15,220 nt of DNA from Prolixibacteraceae bacterium. GTDB taxonomy: Bacteria > Bacteroidota > Bacteroidia > Bacteroidales > Prolixibacteraceae. This document shows, one piece after another, positions 15,141 through 15,220 of this stretch (positions are counted from its first letter, which is position 1; each line of letters starts with the position of its first letter). A program made the position numbers and the translations under genes. The notes below the pieces were generated by a model that saw only the letters and a program-made list of their open reading frames with translations, was not told the DNA's origin and searched no databases. The stretch lies in NCBI GenBank assembly GCA_003457135.1, contig DMSQ01000053.1, forward strand, positions 3,021 to 18,240, given 5' to 3'.

Positions 15141-15220
15141 ATGGCTGAAGGCGAAAAAATTATCAAGATTAATATTGAAGAGCAAATGAAGACTGCTTAC
15201 ATCGATTATTCGATGTCTGT
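15141..15220 (+). CDS. gyrA: DNA gyrase subunit A, N-terminal fragment cut by window edge
   Basis: Only the first 26 codons and two bases are present. They read MAEGEKIIKINIEEQMKTAY followed by IDYSMS, which is the conserved GyrA N-terminus (the 'M-x-x-x-YxDYAMSV' block preceding the quinolone-resistance region). GyrA is the DNA-cleaving subunit of gyrase, with the catalytic Tyr further downstream, outside the window. ParC shares a similar N-terminus, but the length and wording before the YIDYSMS block favour GyrA. It is divergently transcribed from clpC and has its own promoter and Shine-Dalgarno sequence. Confidence 0.9.
   Translation, partial: MAEGEKIIKINIEEQMKTAYIDYSMS

Noticed and set aside
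1..15220. CRISPR array, tRNA/rRNA, insertion sequence or defence system
   Set aside because: No regularly spaced repeats, cloverleaf-like genes, transposase motifs or terminal inverted repeats were recognised in the window.

Overview
The window looks like part of an AT-rich Bacteroidota chromosome, plausibly from the Bacteroidales/Marinilabiliales side. That placement rests on the style of the proteins (FabG ending in NVCGAMNT, a ClpC with a long acidic linker, DUF2141, DUF4422 and RgpF-type families) and on repeated matches to the Bacteroidota -7 promoter element TAnnTTTG. It is an inference, with no database search behind it. Most starts lack a clear Shine-Dalgarno sequence; gyrA is the exception.

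Left part (1-5964), plus strand, envelope and accessory genes. The 3' two-thirds of an RND efflux pump gene is followed, by overlap or gaps of 3-11 bp, by a secreted DUF2141 protein, an OmpLA-like outer-membrane phospholipase A and a short TetR-type regulator. This reads as one self-regulated envelope operon. After a 126-bp gap carrying a perfect 15-bp palindrome comes a CmoA-like carboxy-SAM synthase, then an isoprenylcysteine-carboxylmethyltransferase-family membrane protein whose frame is broken by what looks like one lost base. Last is a metallophosphoesterase lipoprotein missing its C-terminal half, ending 30 bp from mnmE. Two damaged genes in a row suggest a decaying segment or an old deletion junction.

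Middle part (5995-9279), minus strand. mnmE (tRNA wobble-uridine GTPase) is preceded by two sugar-polymer glycosyltransferase genes, a DUF4422 protein and an RgpF-type protein. The two glycosyltransferase genes each have their own candidate -7 box.

Right part (9517-15220), housekeeping and stress. fabG (plus strand) ends in a clear intrinsic terminator. It is followed by a membrane-bound Cache-HAMP-PP2C (RsbU/SpoIIE-type) phosphatase gene. That gene converges on clpC (minus strand), and the two share a bidirectional terminator whose loop holds the phosphatase stop codon. clpC diverges from gyrA, whose first 27 codons end the window. The 271-bp clpC-gyrA spacer carries promoter-like elements for both directions.

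I see no CRISPR array, tRNA, rRNA, transposase or obvious defence system, and no gene-free stretch over 300 bp. The points most worth a second look are the RND-DUF2141-phospholipase-TetR cluster, the CmoA homologue without CmoB beside a membrane methyltransferase, and the two broken genes next to mnmE.
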